A stretch of 64,000 bases of DNA from JAIUNP01 sp020161975 (GCA_036745275.1 DAIOGK010000001.1:236991-300990); one strand, 5' to 3'. Positions 31,501-46,500 are shown, counted from the stretch's first letter. Program-made: numbers and translations. Notes: a model not told the origin generated them from the sequence alone.

Positions 31501-34500
31501 GCTCGGCGCTAGGCGACCTGCTGATCGGCTCGTCTTCGGCGAATGCCATCGATGGCGGGGCCGGTGACGACACGTTGATGGGCGGTGTTGGCAGCGACAG
31601 CCTCCAGGGTGGCTCGGGCAGCGACACGGTGAGCTATGTCAACTCGACGAATGCCGTGACGGTCAATCTCGATGCGGGCACCAACACCGGCGGCGACGCC
31701 GACGGTGACGTGATCACGAGTGTCGAGAACGTCACGGGTTCGGCCAATGCCGACATTCTGACGGGCAATAGTGCGGCCAATATCCTGGCGGGCGGCGCTG
31801 GCGCTGATACGCTGACCGGCGGTCTTGGAAGCGATACGCTTGACGGCGGGACCGGCGTCGACGTGGCGGACTATTCGACGTCGGCCATCGCTGTCTCGGT
31901 CAGCCTCGCCGCAGGCGTCGGGTCGGGTGGCGATGCCCAGGGTGATACGCTGATAGCGGTCGAGAATCTCTCCGGATCCGCCTTCAACGATACGCTGCTT
32001 GGCGACGCCAATGCCAACGCGGTCGTGGGCGGCGATGGCGAGGATTCGATAGCGGGTGGTGCCGGCATCGATACGCTGACGGGCGGTCTCGGCAATGACA
32101 CGATCGCAGGCGGCGCCGATGGCGACGTCCTGGATGGTGGCGCCGGCATCGATACGCTGGACTATGCGACCTCCGCAGCGGCGGTGAACATCTCGCTGGC
32201 AACGTCGACGGCGCTCGGCGGTGATGCTGCACTCGACACATTCAGCAACTTCGAGAACCTCAATGGTTCGGGTTTCAATGACTCGCTCACCGGTAACGGG
32301 GGTGACAACGCACTCTTCGGCAACGCCGGCAATGACGAACTCCTCGGAAACGCCGGCAATGACACGCTTTCGGGCGGCGCCGGCAACGATACGCTGACGG
32401 GTGGTGCGGGCAATGATTCGCTTGATGGCGGCACCGGGACCGACACGGTCGACTACTCGGCGTCCGGAGCCGCGGTTTCGGTCAACCTGACCACAGAAAC
32501 CGGCGCTGGAGGCGATGCGCAGGGCGACAGCTATGCGCTCATCGAGAATCTGACAGGTTCTGGCTTCAACGATTCACTGATCGGCGATGGTGGTGCGAAC
32601 GTGCTTACCGGCAATGCCGGTGATGACGCGCTGACCGGTGATCTGGGCAACGATACGCTGCTTGGCGGCGACGGCAACGACAGCCTGAGCGGCGGCGGCG
32701 GATCGGACAGCCTCAACGGTGGCAATGGTATCGACAGCGTGGACTACACTGCCTCGTCGTCGTCAGTGACCATCAATCTTCTGGCCGGCACCGGCACGGG
32801 CGGCGATGCCGACGGCGATGCGTTCGTGGCCATCGAGAATGTCACGGGTTCGAGCTTCAACGATATCCTGACGGGCGATGCCTCCAACAACGTTATCGAT
32901 GGCGCAGGTGGCAACGACCTTCTGGCCGGCGGAGCGGGCATCGATACAATCACAGGTGGTGCCGGCGTTGACACGGCGACCTATGCAACCTCGGCGGCGG
33001 CAGTCAGTGTCAGCCTGGCAACCGGCACCGGAACGGGTGGCGATGCCCAGGGCGATATCCTGAGCGAGATCGAGAACCTGATCGGTTCGGCGCTCGGCGA
33101 TACGCTTGCGGGTGATACCAATGCCAACGGACTGGTAGGCGGTGACGGCAACGACGTGCTGATCGGCGGCGCCGGAGCGGATTCGCTCACGGGCGGCCTC
33201 GGAACCGATACGGCGGACTACAGCGGCGCAAGCATTGCCGTGACGGTCAGCCTTGCGACCGGCCTCGGTTCGGGCGGCGATGCGCTCGGTGACAATCTGG
33301 TCGAGATCGAGAATCTTTCCGGTTCGACCGGTTCGGACAATCTGACAGGTGATGCCAATGCAAACCTCCTTGCCGGCAATGCCGGGTCGGATACGCTGAT
33401 CGGTGGCGCGGGTGCGGATACCCTTGATGGCGGTGCCGACACCGACACGGCGGATTACTCGACTTCGACCAGTGCGGTCACCATCAACCTCGGTGCCAGC
33501 ACGGGCAGCGGCGGCGATGCCACTGGCGACACATACATCTCGATCGAGAACGCGACCGGCTCCACGCTTGCAGATCGGCTGACCGGCAGTTCTGCGGCCA
33601 ACGTTCTTGACGGTGGCGCGGGCAACGACACGTTGACCGGCGGGGCCGGAGCGGACAGCCTGATCGGCGGAACGGGTTCGGACTCAGCTGACTACAGCAC
33701 CTCCGCAGGGGCAGTCACCGTCAACCTCCTGACCAGCACGGGCGTTGGTGCCGATGCCCAGGATGATTATTTCTCGGGTGTCGAGAATGTGGTCGGCTCT
33801 GACTACGCGGATCGCCTGACAGGCGATACCGGTGCCAATGCGCTCACGGGGGGTGACGGCAACGACTCACTCACGGGCGGCGCGGGCGCGGATACGCTTT
33901 CGGGCGGGCTTGGCACCGACGTGGCTGACTACTCGGCCTCGCTGGTGGGCGTGACGGTCAACCTGACGAGCGGCCTTGGCACGGGCGGCGATGCTGCTGG
34001 CGATGTCCTGACGGGGATCGAGGACGTCGTGGGCGGCACCTCGAACGACAGCCTTATTGGCAGCAGTGGCGACAACGTGCTCGACGGTGGTCTCGGCAAC
34101 GACACGCTGCGCGGCGGTGGCGGCACCGATACGCTGAACGGCGGGTCAGGCAACGACGTGTTCATCGGCGATGCCGGCATCGCGGTAATCGACGGCGGCG
34201 GCGATGCCGACACCATCGATTACTCGGCTTCGGCGCTGGCCGTGACGATCGACCTCGATAACGGGACGGCCACGGGTGGCGATGCGGCAGGCGATACCTT
34301 TACCGACATCGAGAATGCGACGGGTTCCGCCAATGCCGATATCCTGATCGGCAGTACATCGGCCAACGTGCTGACGGGCGGGGCGGGCAACGATACGCTT
34401 GAAGGCGGCGCCGGCGCGGATACGCTGGCCGGCGGCACGGGTACGGACTATGTCAGCTTCACCGGCTCGACTGCGGCTGTGACGGTGGATCTCTTCGCGG

Positions 34501-37500
34501 GCACGGGCACGGGCGGTGATGCGCAGGGCGATAGCTACTCGGGTATCGAGAACGTCACGGGTTCGTCCTTTGGCGATGTCCTGAGCGGCGGGACGGCGGC
34601 CAATGTCATCGACGGTGCGGCGGGCAACGACCAGCTTTCCGGCAATGCCGGCGCTGATACCCTGCTGGGCGGGGCGGGCAACGACACGATCGCCGGTGGC
34701 GCGGGTGCCGACAGCATGGATGGCGGTATTGGCGTCGATACGCTCGACTACTCGGCCAACGGTTCGGTGGTTCAGGTTGATCTTGCCACGAGTTCCGTCA
34801 CGGGCATGGTTGGCGGAGATGATGAAGGCGATGTTATCGCCGGCTTTGAAAATGTCATTGGCACAGCCGGCAACGATTCCCTCTACGGCGACACGCTCAA
34901 CAACGTGCTCGACGGCAGTGGTGGCGATGACCAGATTTATGGTCGCGACGGCAATGATACATTGCTTGGTGGCGCCGGAAACGATGTTCTGTTTGGTGGC
35001 GTGGGGGCAGATTCCCTCGATGGCGGTACCGGGCTTGATGCCATCCATTACGAGACCAGCGCGACCGCAGTTACGGTCGATCTCGCCAACGGTGTCGGCA
35101 CGGGCGGAGACGCCCAGGGCGATACCTACGCCGGAATTGAAATGGCTTATGGCTCGTCCTTCGATGACGTCCTGACGGCGGGCGCGACCTCGGCCTCGCT
35201 CTACGGCGGGGCGGGCAATGACGTCTTTAACAGTGGCGGTTCGGCAGATGTTTTCGACGGCGCTGCCGGTACTGATACGGTCGACTATGCTGCTGCACTG
35301 GTGGCAGTCACCGTCAACCTGGCCGGTGTTGGCTCGGGCGGCATCGCGGCAGGTGATACCTATAATTCGATCGAGAATGTGAACGGCTCAGCCCAGGACG
35401 ATATCCTGACGGGTGACGGGGCGGCCAACGTGCTTGATGGCGCCGGTGGCGGCGATCTGCTCAATGGTGCAGCGGGCGCTGATACGCTCAGGGGCGGCGC
35501 CGGAGACGATACGCTCATTGGTGGCGCGGGTGCCGACAGCTTCGACGGCGGTGCCGGTCTTGATACCGCTGACTATTCGGGTTCGACGGCGGTGACGGTC
35601 AGCCTTGCCGGTGGGGCCGGCACGGGCGGCGATGCGGCAGGCGATGTCTTTACCGGGGTTGAAAACCTTATCGGTTCAGGCGGAAACGATCGGCTTACCG
35701 GCGATTCCGGTGCCAACCAGCTCGATGGCGGGGCTGGCAACGATACGCTGATCGGTGGGGCAGGTGCGGATACGCTTGCTGGTGGCACCGGCACCGATAC
35801 GGTTGACTACTCGGCCTCGGGCGTTTCGATCACGGTGGATCTCGCCTCCGGCGCAGGCGCGGGCGGTGAAGCCCAGGGCGATGCCTACAGCGGCATCGAG
35901 AATGTTATCGGCACCACGGCCAATGACAGTCTGGTGGGCGATGCTTCGGCGAATGTCTTCACGGGCGGTCTCGGCAACGATGTGCTGCGCGGCGGCGATG
36001 GCGAGGATACGCTCGACGGCGGCGATGGCAACGATACGATCGAGGGGGGCGCCGGGGGTGATAGCCTCGATGGCGGTCTCGGCACCGACACGCTCGACTA
36101 TTCAGCCTCCAGCGCGCCGATCATCGTGGATATGGCGCTTGGTACGGCAACGGGCGGCGATGCCGATCTCGATACCTTTGCCAATTTCGAAAACCTGAAC
36201 GCGACCGCGCTTGGCGACGTTGTCTACGGCAATGCCTCGGCCAATGCGATCGATGGTGGCGCCGGCGATGACGTGCTTCTCGGCCTTGCGGGCAATGATA
36301 CCCTCTCCGGCGGCGACGGAAATGACATTCTGGAGGGCGGTGCGAATGCCGACGTCCTGAACGGCGGTGCCGGTACGGGCGACCTTGTGCGCTACTATTC
36401 GAGCAGCGCGGGCGTGACTGTCGATCTTTCGGCGGGAACCGGTTCGGGCGGCGAGGCGGCGGGCGACACGCTCTCCAACATCGAGAATGTCCAGGGTTCG
36501 ACGCATGGCGACCTGCTCATCGGCGATATCAACGCCAACAGTCTTGCAGGCGAGGATGGCAACGACACGTTGGTTGGTGGCGCTGGCGCCGACATTCTGG
36601 ACGGCGGGTCAGACGTTGACACGGTGGACTACTCAGCCTCGACGATAGGTGTCCACGTCGATCTCGATACCAGTTTGGGCTATGGCGGCGATGCGGATGG
36701 CGACACTTTCCAAAGTGTCGAAAACGTTATCGGTTCGGCGCTTGATGATCTTCTGATCGGCGATTTTGCTGACAACTCGCTCGTCGGAGGCGCCGGCGCG
36801 GATACCCTGGACGGTGGCGCGGGCGTGAACACGCTGCGGGGCGGAGCGGGCAATGATGATCTGGTCAGTGGTGCCGGTACGGATGTCATTGATGGCGGTG
36901 ACGGTATTGATACGGTCAACTACCTCTCATCGGCAGCGGCGATCACCCTGTCCTTCGCAAGCGGTACCGGTTCTGGCGGCAATGCGGAAGGCGATACATA
37001 CATTGACGTCGAAACGGTCCTGGCGTCCGCATACAACGACCATCTGACCGGCGATGACGGCGCTGACTGGCTGTACGGATTTGATGGCGACGACACGCTC
37101 ATCGGCGGACTGGGTGCTGACAGCCTCTATGGTGGCAATGGGTTTGATACCGTCGATTATGCGTCTTCTGGCCAGAGTGTTACGGTCGATCTGACGGCGA
37201 ATACCGGATCCGGTGCGGTCAACAGCGGTTCCTACGGCGATGAGTTGCTCTTAGTCGAAGCGGTTGCCGGTTCGGGTTTCAATGACCTTCTGCTCGGCAG
37301 CAACATTGCCAATGCCATCACCGGTGGCCTGGGGAACGACACGATCCTCGGCGGCGCGGGGGCCGATACCCTGGATGGCGGCTCGGGCGTGGATACGCTC
37401 GACTATTCGGCTAACCAGTCAGGCGCCGTTGTCGGTGTGAACGTCAATCTCGCAACCGCCGCCGCCAGCGGCGGGGATGCGACCGGTGATGTGATCAGCG

Positions 37501-40500
37501 GCTTCGAGAACATCATTGGTTCGGCCCTTGGCGATACGCTGACGGGCGATGGCAATGCCAATGCCTTCAATGGTGGTGACGGAAATGACCTTCTGACCGG
37601 AGCGGCGGGCGCGGATAGCCTTACCGGAGGGGCCGGCAACGATACGCTCGATGGTGGCGCCGGCGCCGATGCGCTGGTGGGCGGCACCGGGACCGATCTT
37701 GCAACCTATGCGGGTGCAGGGGCGGCTGTGACCGTCGATCTTGAGGCGGGTACGGGTTCTGGCAGCGACGCGCAGGGCGATACGCTGGTCGAGATCGAGA
37801 ATGTGAGCGGTTCGGGCTTCAATGACCGGCTTGTTGGCAACGCCAGCAACAACCTGCTGTCCGGTAACGCTGGAAACGACACGCTGGTCGGTGGCCTGGG
37901 CAATGATACATTCGATGGCGGCACCGGTACCGACGTGGTTGACTACGGGGCGGCGACAAGCGCTGTCACCGTGAATCTGGGCACCAACTCTGCCAGCGGA
38001 TATGCGCTGGGCGACAGCTTCACCCAGATCGAAAATGTGACCGGTTCGGCCTATGACGACGTATTGTCGGGTGATGGTTCGGCCAACTACCTCAGTGGCA
38101 GTGCCGGCAATGACGGGCTCGTGGGCGGCGCGGGCAACGACACACTGGATGCCGGTGTCGGCGATGATACCCTCTATGGTGATGCGGGCGCCGATAATCT
38201 GCTCGGCGGCGACGGCATCGATGCGGTCAACTACGGCGGCGGCTCGGTCTCCGTCACGGTGGATCTTGCCGCTGGCACGGGCACGGGCGGTGATGCGCAG
38301 GGCGATGTCTACGCGCTCGTCGAGAACGTGATCGGCTCGACGGCGGGCGACCTGATAACCGGGTCGACTGCGGCGAACAATCTGCAGGGCATGGCAGGCA
38401 ACGATACGCTCGACGGCGGCGCGGGTGCCGATACGCTGAATGGCGACACCGGTACCGACACGGTTGTCTATTCTGCGTCCAGCGCGGGTGTGACGGTCAA
38501 CATCGGCGATGGCAGCACCGGAACGGGCGGTGATGCGCAGGGCGATGTGTTCTATGGCATCGAGAACGCGACCGGGTCGGCCTTCAACGACGATATCGTC
38601 GGCAATTCCAGTGCAAACACCATCGCAGCGGGCGCCGGTAATGATACGGTGCTCGGCGGCGCGGGTGCGGACGTCCTTGACGGTGGAACGGGCGTTGATC
38701 TGCTGAGCTATGCCACAGCAGGCGCGGCGGTCGCGATTGACCTTGCGCTCAACACGGCCTCGGGCAGCGATGCGACGGGTGACACAATCTCGAACTTCGA
38801 GAACCTTCTCGGTTCGGGATACGCCGACACCCTGACCGGCGGCACGGGCAGCAACCAGATCGACGGCGCAATCGGCAACGACCTCATTGCCGGTGGCGAC
38901 GGCGCCGATACTCTGCTCGGCGGGGACGGCACGGATACGCTTGATGGTGGTGTCGGGGCCGACAGCCTCGATGGTGGCAACGGTGCGCACGACCTTGTAA
39001 CCTATGCAAACTCGGCGCTTGGCGTGACTGTTGATCTCTCGTCGGGGTCGGGATCTGGCGGAGATGCGGATGGCGACGCGCTGACGGCCATCGAGGATGT
39101 GGCGGGTTCGGCTTTCGCAGACCGTCTGATCGGTGGCGCGGGTGACAACGTTCTCTATGGAAACGCCGGCAATGATACGCTGATCGGCGGCACGGGTGCG
39201 GATGCCTATGATGGCGGTACCGGTGCCGATACGGTCGATTATGCTGCGGCCACCAGCGAAGTCACGGTCAACCTGCTCGCCAATTCCGGCAGCGGATTTG
39301 CGCTGGGCGACACGTTCACTGCAATTGAGAACCTCGTGGGCTCGGCCTACGGCGACATCATGAGTGGCGATAACGCGGCCAATGACATCGCGGGCGGTGC
39401 CGGTAATGATTACATCGATGGCGGCGCTGGTGGCGATACGCTGAGCGGCGGGGTCGGTAATGACACTCTCGTTGGTTCAGGCGCCGGTGGTGGCGATGTG
39501 CTCAATGGCGGCGGCGACATTGACGCGGTAACCTATGCGGCGGCCGCTGCAGCCGTGACGGTTAATCTCGACACCGGACTCGGTTCGGGCGGAGAGGCGA
39601 CTGGCGACACCTATGCGAATATCGAGGATGTTCGCGCTTCGGACTTCAACGATCTGCTGATTGGTTCCTCGCTGAACAATGTTCTCGATGGTGGCGCCGG
39701 CAACGACACGCTTGCCGGTGGCGCGGGCGCTGACACGCTGATCGGCAATTCGGGCGTCGACACGGTCGACTATTCCGCGTCCACGCTGGCAGTGACGGTT
39801 GACATTTCCGATGGTAGCACGGGTTCGGGCGGCGATGCCCTCAACGATACCTATTCCCTTGTCGAGAATCTGATCGGTTCCGACAACGCCGACATCCTTA
39901 CCGGCAATATTGAAAACAACAGCATTGCGGGTGGTGGCGGCAACGACACGATCAGCGGCGGCGTGGGCGCCGACACGCTTGATGGCGGAGCCGGCACGGA
40001 CACGCTGAGCTATCTGACCTCCTCGCTTGCGGTTTCGGTCAATCTTGCCACGAACACCGTTTCGGGCGGGGAGGCGACCGGCGATGTCATCTCGAATTTC
40101 GAGCGGGTTACCGGCACCATCTACAACGACACGCTGATCGGCGATACCGGTGCGAACAGCCTGCTTGGCGATGCCGGGGATGATCAGCTCATGGGTGGGG
40201 CAGGCGTCGATACGCTGAATGGCGGCGCCGGCAATGACACCCTGGTTGGCGGTGCCGACGCGGATGTGCTCAGCGGTTCAACCGGCGTTGATGTTGCGGA
40301 TTACGCAGCGTCCGTCCTGGGTGTCACGGTTGACCTCTTCAACGGCACGGGCCTGGGCGGCGACGCCGAAGGCGATACGCTGGGTTCTATCGAACAGGTC
40401 ATCGGTTCTGCGGTCAACGATATCCTTATCGGTGAAACGGGTGCCAACAGCCTGACCGGCGGGCTTGGCAACGACACGCTGAGCGGTGGGCTCGGCAATG

Positions 40501-43500
40501 ATACGCTGAACGGCGGTGCGGGCACGGATCTTGCCGATTACAGCGGTTCTGTCGCTGCGGTCAGCGTCAACCTCGGCACCGGGGCCGGAACAGGTGGCGA
40601 TGCCGCCGGGGACTTGCTGATCGGTATCGAAAACGTGCTCGGGTCCGCACAGGACGATACGCTGATCGGTGAAACCGGCGCCAACAGTCTCGATGGCGGC
40701 GCCGGCAACGATACCCAGGATGGCGGCGCGGGCAATGACACGCTGAACGGTGGCACCGGAGCTGACACGCTCGTGGGCGGCGCAGGCGCCGACGCGCTGA
40801 TCGGCGGATCGGGTATCGACGTTGCGAGCTATACCGCTGCGGGTGCGGCTGTCTCCGTGAGCCTGGCCACAGGAACCGGCACCGGCGATGTTGCTCAGGG
40901 TGACACGCTGAGCGAGATTGAGATCATCTGGGGCGGTGCCTACAATGATCTTCTGACCGGCGATAACGCCGCCAACACGCTTATTGGCAATGATGGCAAC
41001 GACACGCTGATTGGCGGTGCCGGTGCCGATTCCCTTGATGGCGGCGTTGGTACGGACGTTGTCGACTATTCGGCATCGATTGCGGTCACGGTCAATCTTG
41101 CCACCAGCGTGGGTGCTGGCGGCGATGCACAGGGTGACAGCTACACCGGTATCGAGAATGTCGTCGGTTCGGCCGGCAATGACAGCCTGACGGGTGACAC
41201 CAACGCCAATAACTTTACCGCTGGCGCGGGTGACGACACGCTGATCGGTGGCGCGGGCGCTGATACGCTGCTGGGCGGCGACGGCAATGACCTGGTCCTG
41301 GGTGGAACCGGCGGCGACAGCATGGACGGCGGCCTTGGCACCGATACGCTGAGCTACGCAGCCGCAACCGGCTCGGGCGTCAACATCAATCTGGCGACGC
41401 TGGCCGCTTCGGGCGGCGAGGCCGGCAGCGATACCTTTGCCAATTTCGAGAACCTGATCGGTTCGGGCTTCACCGATACGCTGACCGGCGATTCCAATGC
41501 GAACGTGATTTCCGGCGGCAACAGCGGCGATACGATCACCGGCGGGGCGGGCGACGATACGCTGAACGGCGATGCCGGCAACGATACGCTGCAGGGCGGC
41601 GTGGGCGCGGACGCGATGGACGGCGGGGCCGGTGTCGACACGGCGAGCTATGCAGCCGCTGCCTGGTCGGTCAACGTCAACCTGCTCAACAACGCCGGTT
41701 CAGGCAGCGATGCGGCGGGCGATACCTTCATCAGCATCGAGAACCTGGTCGGCTCCAACTACAACGACACGATGACCGGTGAGGCCGGGAACAACTCGAT
41801 CGATGGCGGCACGGGCAATGACCTGATCTCCGGCAATGACGGTGACGACACGCTGTTCGGCAATACCGGTGACGATACGCTCGCCGGCGGTACGGGTATC
41901 GACTTTATTGACGGCGGCGTGGGCATCGACCTTATCGATTATCTCGCCTCCCAGGCAGCAGTGACGATCAATCTCGCGCTCGGGACAGGCCTCGGCGGCG
42001 ATGCGCAAGGTGACAGCCTCGTTCAGGTCGAAAACGTGTCCGGTTCAGCCTACAGCGATGTGCTGACCGGCGACGGCAACGCCAACCGGCTTGACGGCAC
42101 GTCCGGCGACGACACCCTGATTGGCGGGATGGGCGCGGATACGCTGATTGGCGGCGATGGCATCGATACGGTGACCTATGCCGCTGCGACGCTGGCGGTC
42201 ACCGTTGATCTCGGGACAGGCGTCGGTTCAGGCAGCGGCAATGAATCAGCCGGCGATGTGATCTCGCTCGTCGAGAACCTGATCGGTTCGGGCCAGGCGG
42301 ACCTTCTGACGGGCTCCTCGGGGGCCAACATCATCACCGCTGGTGCCGGCAACGATACCGTGCGTGGCGGCGGCGGGGCCGATACGCTTGATGGCGGCGC
42401 TGGTACGGACCTTCTCGATTTCTCGACATCTGCCACTGTTGTGGCTGCCACTTTGAATGGCTTGGGCACCTACGGCGAGGCGGCGGGGGACAGCTATACC
42501 GGCTTTGAGAACATGACCGGGTCGATTGGCGCGGATACCCTGACGGGTGATGCTGCGGCCAATATCATCCGCGGTGGAGATGGCGGCGATACCATCAACC
42601 TCAGCGAGGGTGCCGATACGCTCTACGGCGAAGCGGGCGACGATTTTATCTTTGGAGGTCTTGCCGCCCAGACGATGGATGGCGGCACCGGGACGGATAC
42701 GATCAGCTATTCCCAATCGAACGCGAGTGTCACGATTGATCTCAGCACGCAGACTGTTTCGGGTGGCTATGCCCAGGGCGACACGATTTCCAATTTTGAA
42801 AGTGCCACGGGTGCGCTCAGCTATGGCAGCCTGTTGATCGGAACCACGCTTGTCAACAACCTTACCGGTGGCAACGGCAACGATACGATTATCGGCGGTG
42901 CCGATGCAGACTTCCTTACTGGCAACAGTGGCTTTGACCTTCTGGATTACTCGGCCTCGGATGCCGCTGTCTCGATCAACCTGACGACGAACACGGCAAG
43001 CGGCGGCCATGCAACAGGCGACACATTCACCGGCTTCGAATATGTCACGGGTTCGACCTACAACGACACGCTGCAGGGCGATCTCAACACAAACCTGCTA
43101 TCTGGTGGCAGTGGCAATGATAGCCTGTCGGGTCTTGCCGGCAACGATACGCTGGATGGCGGCGCCGGTGATGACTGGATGCAGGGCGGTGCAGGTGCCG
43201 ACTCGATGATCGGTGGTCTCGGTACCGATACGATTGATTTCAACGGCTCGACGGCCGGTGTGACGATCAACCTGACGACCAATGCGATCACGGGCGGCGA
43301 GGCGACGGGTGATACGATCAGCGGGATCGAGAACATCACCGCCTCGGCCTATGACGACATGCTGACGGGTACGACCGGTGCCAACCTGCTCGACGGTTCG
43401 AACGGCAACGACACGCTGATCGGCGGCACGGGCGCCGATACGCTGACCGGCGGTTCGGGCACAGACGTTGTTGATTACACCGGCTCGACGGCCGGTGTGA

Positions 43501-46500
43501 CGATCAACCTGGCCACAAGCACCTTCAGCGGCGGCGATGCGGCGGGCGATGTTCTGTCCGGAATCGAGAACATCATCGGCTCGGCGCTGGCCGACAGCCT
43601 GATCGGCGATAGCAACAACAACGTCTTCACCGCCGGCGACGGCAACGATACGGTGAATGGCGGCGTGGGCTCGGATTCGCTCTATGGTGGCCTCGGCGTC
43701 GATACGCTCGACTACAGCGCCTCGACCGGCGCGATCAACGTCGACCTTGTGGCCGGCACGGGTTCCGGTGGCGAGGCGAACGGGGACGTGTTCTCCGGCT
43801 TCGAGAATGTGATCGGCTCCGCCCAGGGCGACTCGATCCTCGGCAGTTCCGATGTCAATTCTCTTGACGGCGGCGCCGGTGGCGACACGATGTATGGCTA
43901 CGCCGGAAACGATGTCATCCTGGGCGGTGCCGGTTATGACTGGATTTACGGCGGCGCCGGGGCCGATACGCTCGATGGTGGCACGACCGTCGGCGGTGGC
44001 GGCGCCTATGGCGACATCCTTGGCTATTACGATTCGGCTGCCGGCGTAACGGTCGACTTGACGCTCAACACCGCGACCGGAGGCGATGCGACCGGTGACG
44101 TGATCTCGAATTTCACCGGCATTCAGGGCTCGCAAAGCGGAAGCAATGTCCTGACGGGCACCTCGGGCAACAACTACATCTGGGGTGGCACCGCTGCCGA
44201 TACGATCAATGGTGGTGCCGGCGACGATTATATCGCTGCCCTTAGCGGCAATGACTTGATCGATGGCGGGGCGGGCGCGGACCGTATCGACGGCAGTACC
44301 GGCACCGACACGGTGACCTATGCGAACTCCTCGGCGGGCGTGTCGGTCAACCTCTTCGGCAACACGCATACCGGCGGTGATGCCGCCGGCGACGACCTTA
44401 CCAGCATCGAGAACATCATCGGTTCGGCCAACAACGACTACATCTTCGGCACCACGGGCAACAACTCGCTGGTCGGCGGTGCGGGCAACGATACCATCGA
44501 AGGCTACCAGGGCGCCGACACGATGGACGGCGGCGCCGGCACGATGGATATCATCTCCTTCGGTTCCGGCGGCGGCCCCGGCCTGACGGTCAACCTTTCA
44601 AACAACACGGTCACTGGCCTTGCGGCTGTCGTTTCCGGCGATGTCTTCATGAACTTCGAAGGCATCATCGGCTCGTCCAGCAACGACCTGCTGATCGGTG
44701 ATGGCAACGCAAACTGGCTGATCGGCAGCAGCGGTGCGGATACGCTGCGCGGCGGTGCGGGGGCCGATACGCTCGAAGGCTCGGGCGGAGGCGACACAGC
44801 CGACTACACGACCTCCACGGCGGGCGTGACCATCAACTTCGCCACCAATAGCTTCTCCGGCGGTGATGCGGCGGGCGACGTTCTGCTCAATGTCAACAAT
44901 GTCTTCGGGTCGACCACCGGCGCCAACCTGCTGACGGGCGACGGCGCCAACAACAACTTCGTCGGCGGCAATGCCAACGACACGCTGGTCGGCAGCGATG
45001 GCGGCGATACGCTGAACGGCGGCGCCGGCATCGATACGGCGGATTATTCCGCCTCGACCGCCGGCATCGCCGTCAACCTCACGTCGGGTGCGGCCTCCGG
45101 CGGCCTGGCGCAGGGTGACATCATCTCGAATATGGAGATTGTCATCGGCACGGCCTATTCCGACACGCTGGTCGGGACGAGCGGGGCCGATACGCTGATC
45201 GGTGGCGCGGGCTTCGATTATTTCGACGGCACAGCCGGTGCGGATTCCATTGATGGCGGCGCCGAATTCGGCAGCCTTCGGTACTATGCCTCCACGGCTG
45301 GCGTCACGGTCGACCTTGCGGCCGGGACCGGCCTCGGCGGTTATGCCGCCGGGGACGTGATCACCGGGATCACTCACCTGCAGGGCAGCCAGTATGCCGA
45401 CCAGCTTTCTGGTCTGAGCACGGCGGAATATCTTTTAGGCAATGGTGGCAACGATACGCTCTACGGCTCACTGGGTGGGGACGGGCTCTACGGCGGTGGC
45501 ACCTGGTACGGTCCGGGCTTCGTAACGGTTGATTACAGCGCTTCAGGTGCTGCCGTCAGCGTCATCTATTCGGGCGCCAACGGCTATGCGAGCGGTGTCG
45601 GCGGTTACGCGGATGGCGATACCCTCTACAACATCAGCGCGATCATCGGCTCGGCCTACAACGACACGATCAGCGGCATGGTTTCGATGGTCGGCGGCGC
45701 GGGCAACGACAGTCTCGTCGGCGCGCTTTCCGCCGATACCATGCAGGGCGGTGCCGGCAACGATACCGTGGTCGCCGGCCAGTATACGGACAGCATGGAT
45801 GGCGGCACGGAAACCGATCTTGTGGACTATTCGGGCTCGACCGGCGCGGTCACGGTCAACCTGTCCACCGGCGCGGCCTCGGGTGGCTGGGCCGCCGGCG
45901 ATCTCGTGCAGAACTTCGAGTACTTGATTGGCACCAGCTTCGGTGACGTCATCACGGGCACGACGGGTGCCAACTCGCTGACGGGCGGGGATGGTGACGA
46001 CACCGTCTCGGGCGGTGCGGGTGCCGATACGCTCGACGGCGGCGTCGGGACGCAGGACATGCTCTCCTATGCCTCCTCGACGTTGGGCGTGACCGTCAAC
46101 CTGGCCACGAACGCGGTTTCGGGCGGCGATGCGGCCGGCGATGTCATCACCGGCTTCGAGAGCGTCACCGGCTCGCTGGCAGCGGCGAATACGCTGACCG
46201 GTTCGGGCGGCGCCAACTCGATGGTGGGCGGCAACAACATTGACACGATCAGTGGCGGTGCCGGCAACGACACCATCTCCGGCGGCGCCGGCCACGACAC
46301 CATCGAGGGCGGCGCGGGTGCGGACGTCATCGATGGCGGAACGGACATAGATCGTGTCAGCTATGCCGGTTCAAGCGCGGGCGTCTATGTCAACCTTTCA
46401 ACCGGGACCGGTTCGTTCGGCGATGCCAACGGCGATTCACTCACCAATATCGAGGAGATTCAGGGCTCCGCCTATGGCGACACGCTGATCGGCGATGCAG

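Noticed and set aside
37419..38990. 523-codon minus-strand frame inside the giant gene
   Set aside because: Same cause as other antisense frames: periodic Asp/Gly/Thr codons read backwards give Val/Ile/Arg/Ala repeats without a stop.
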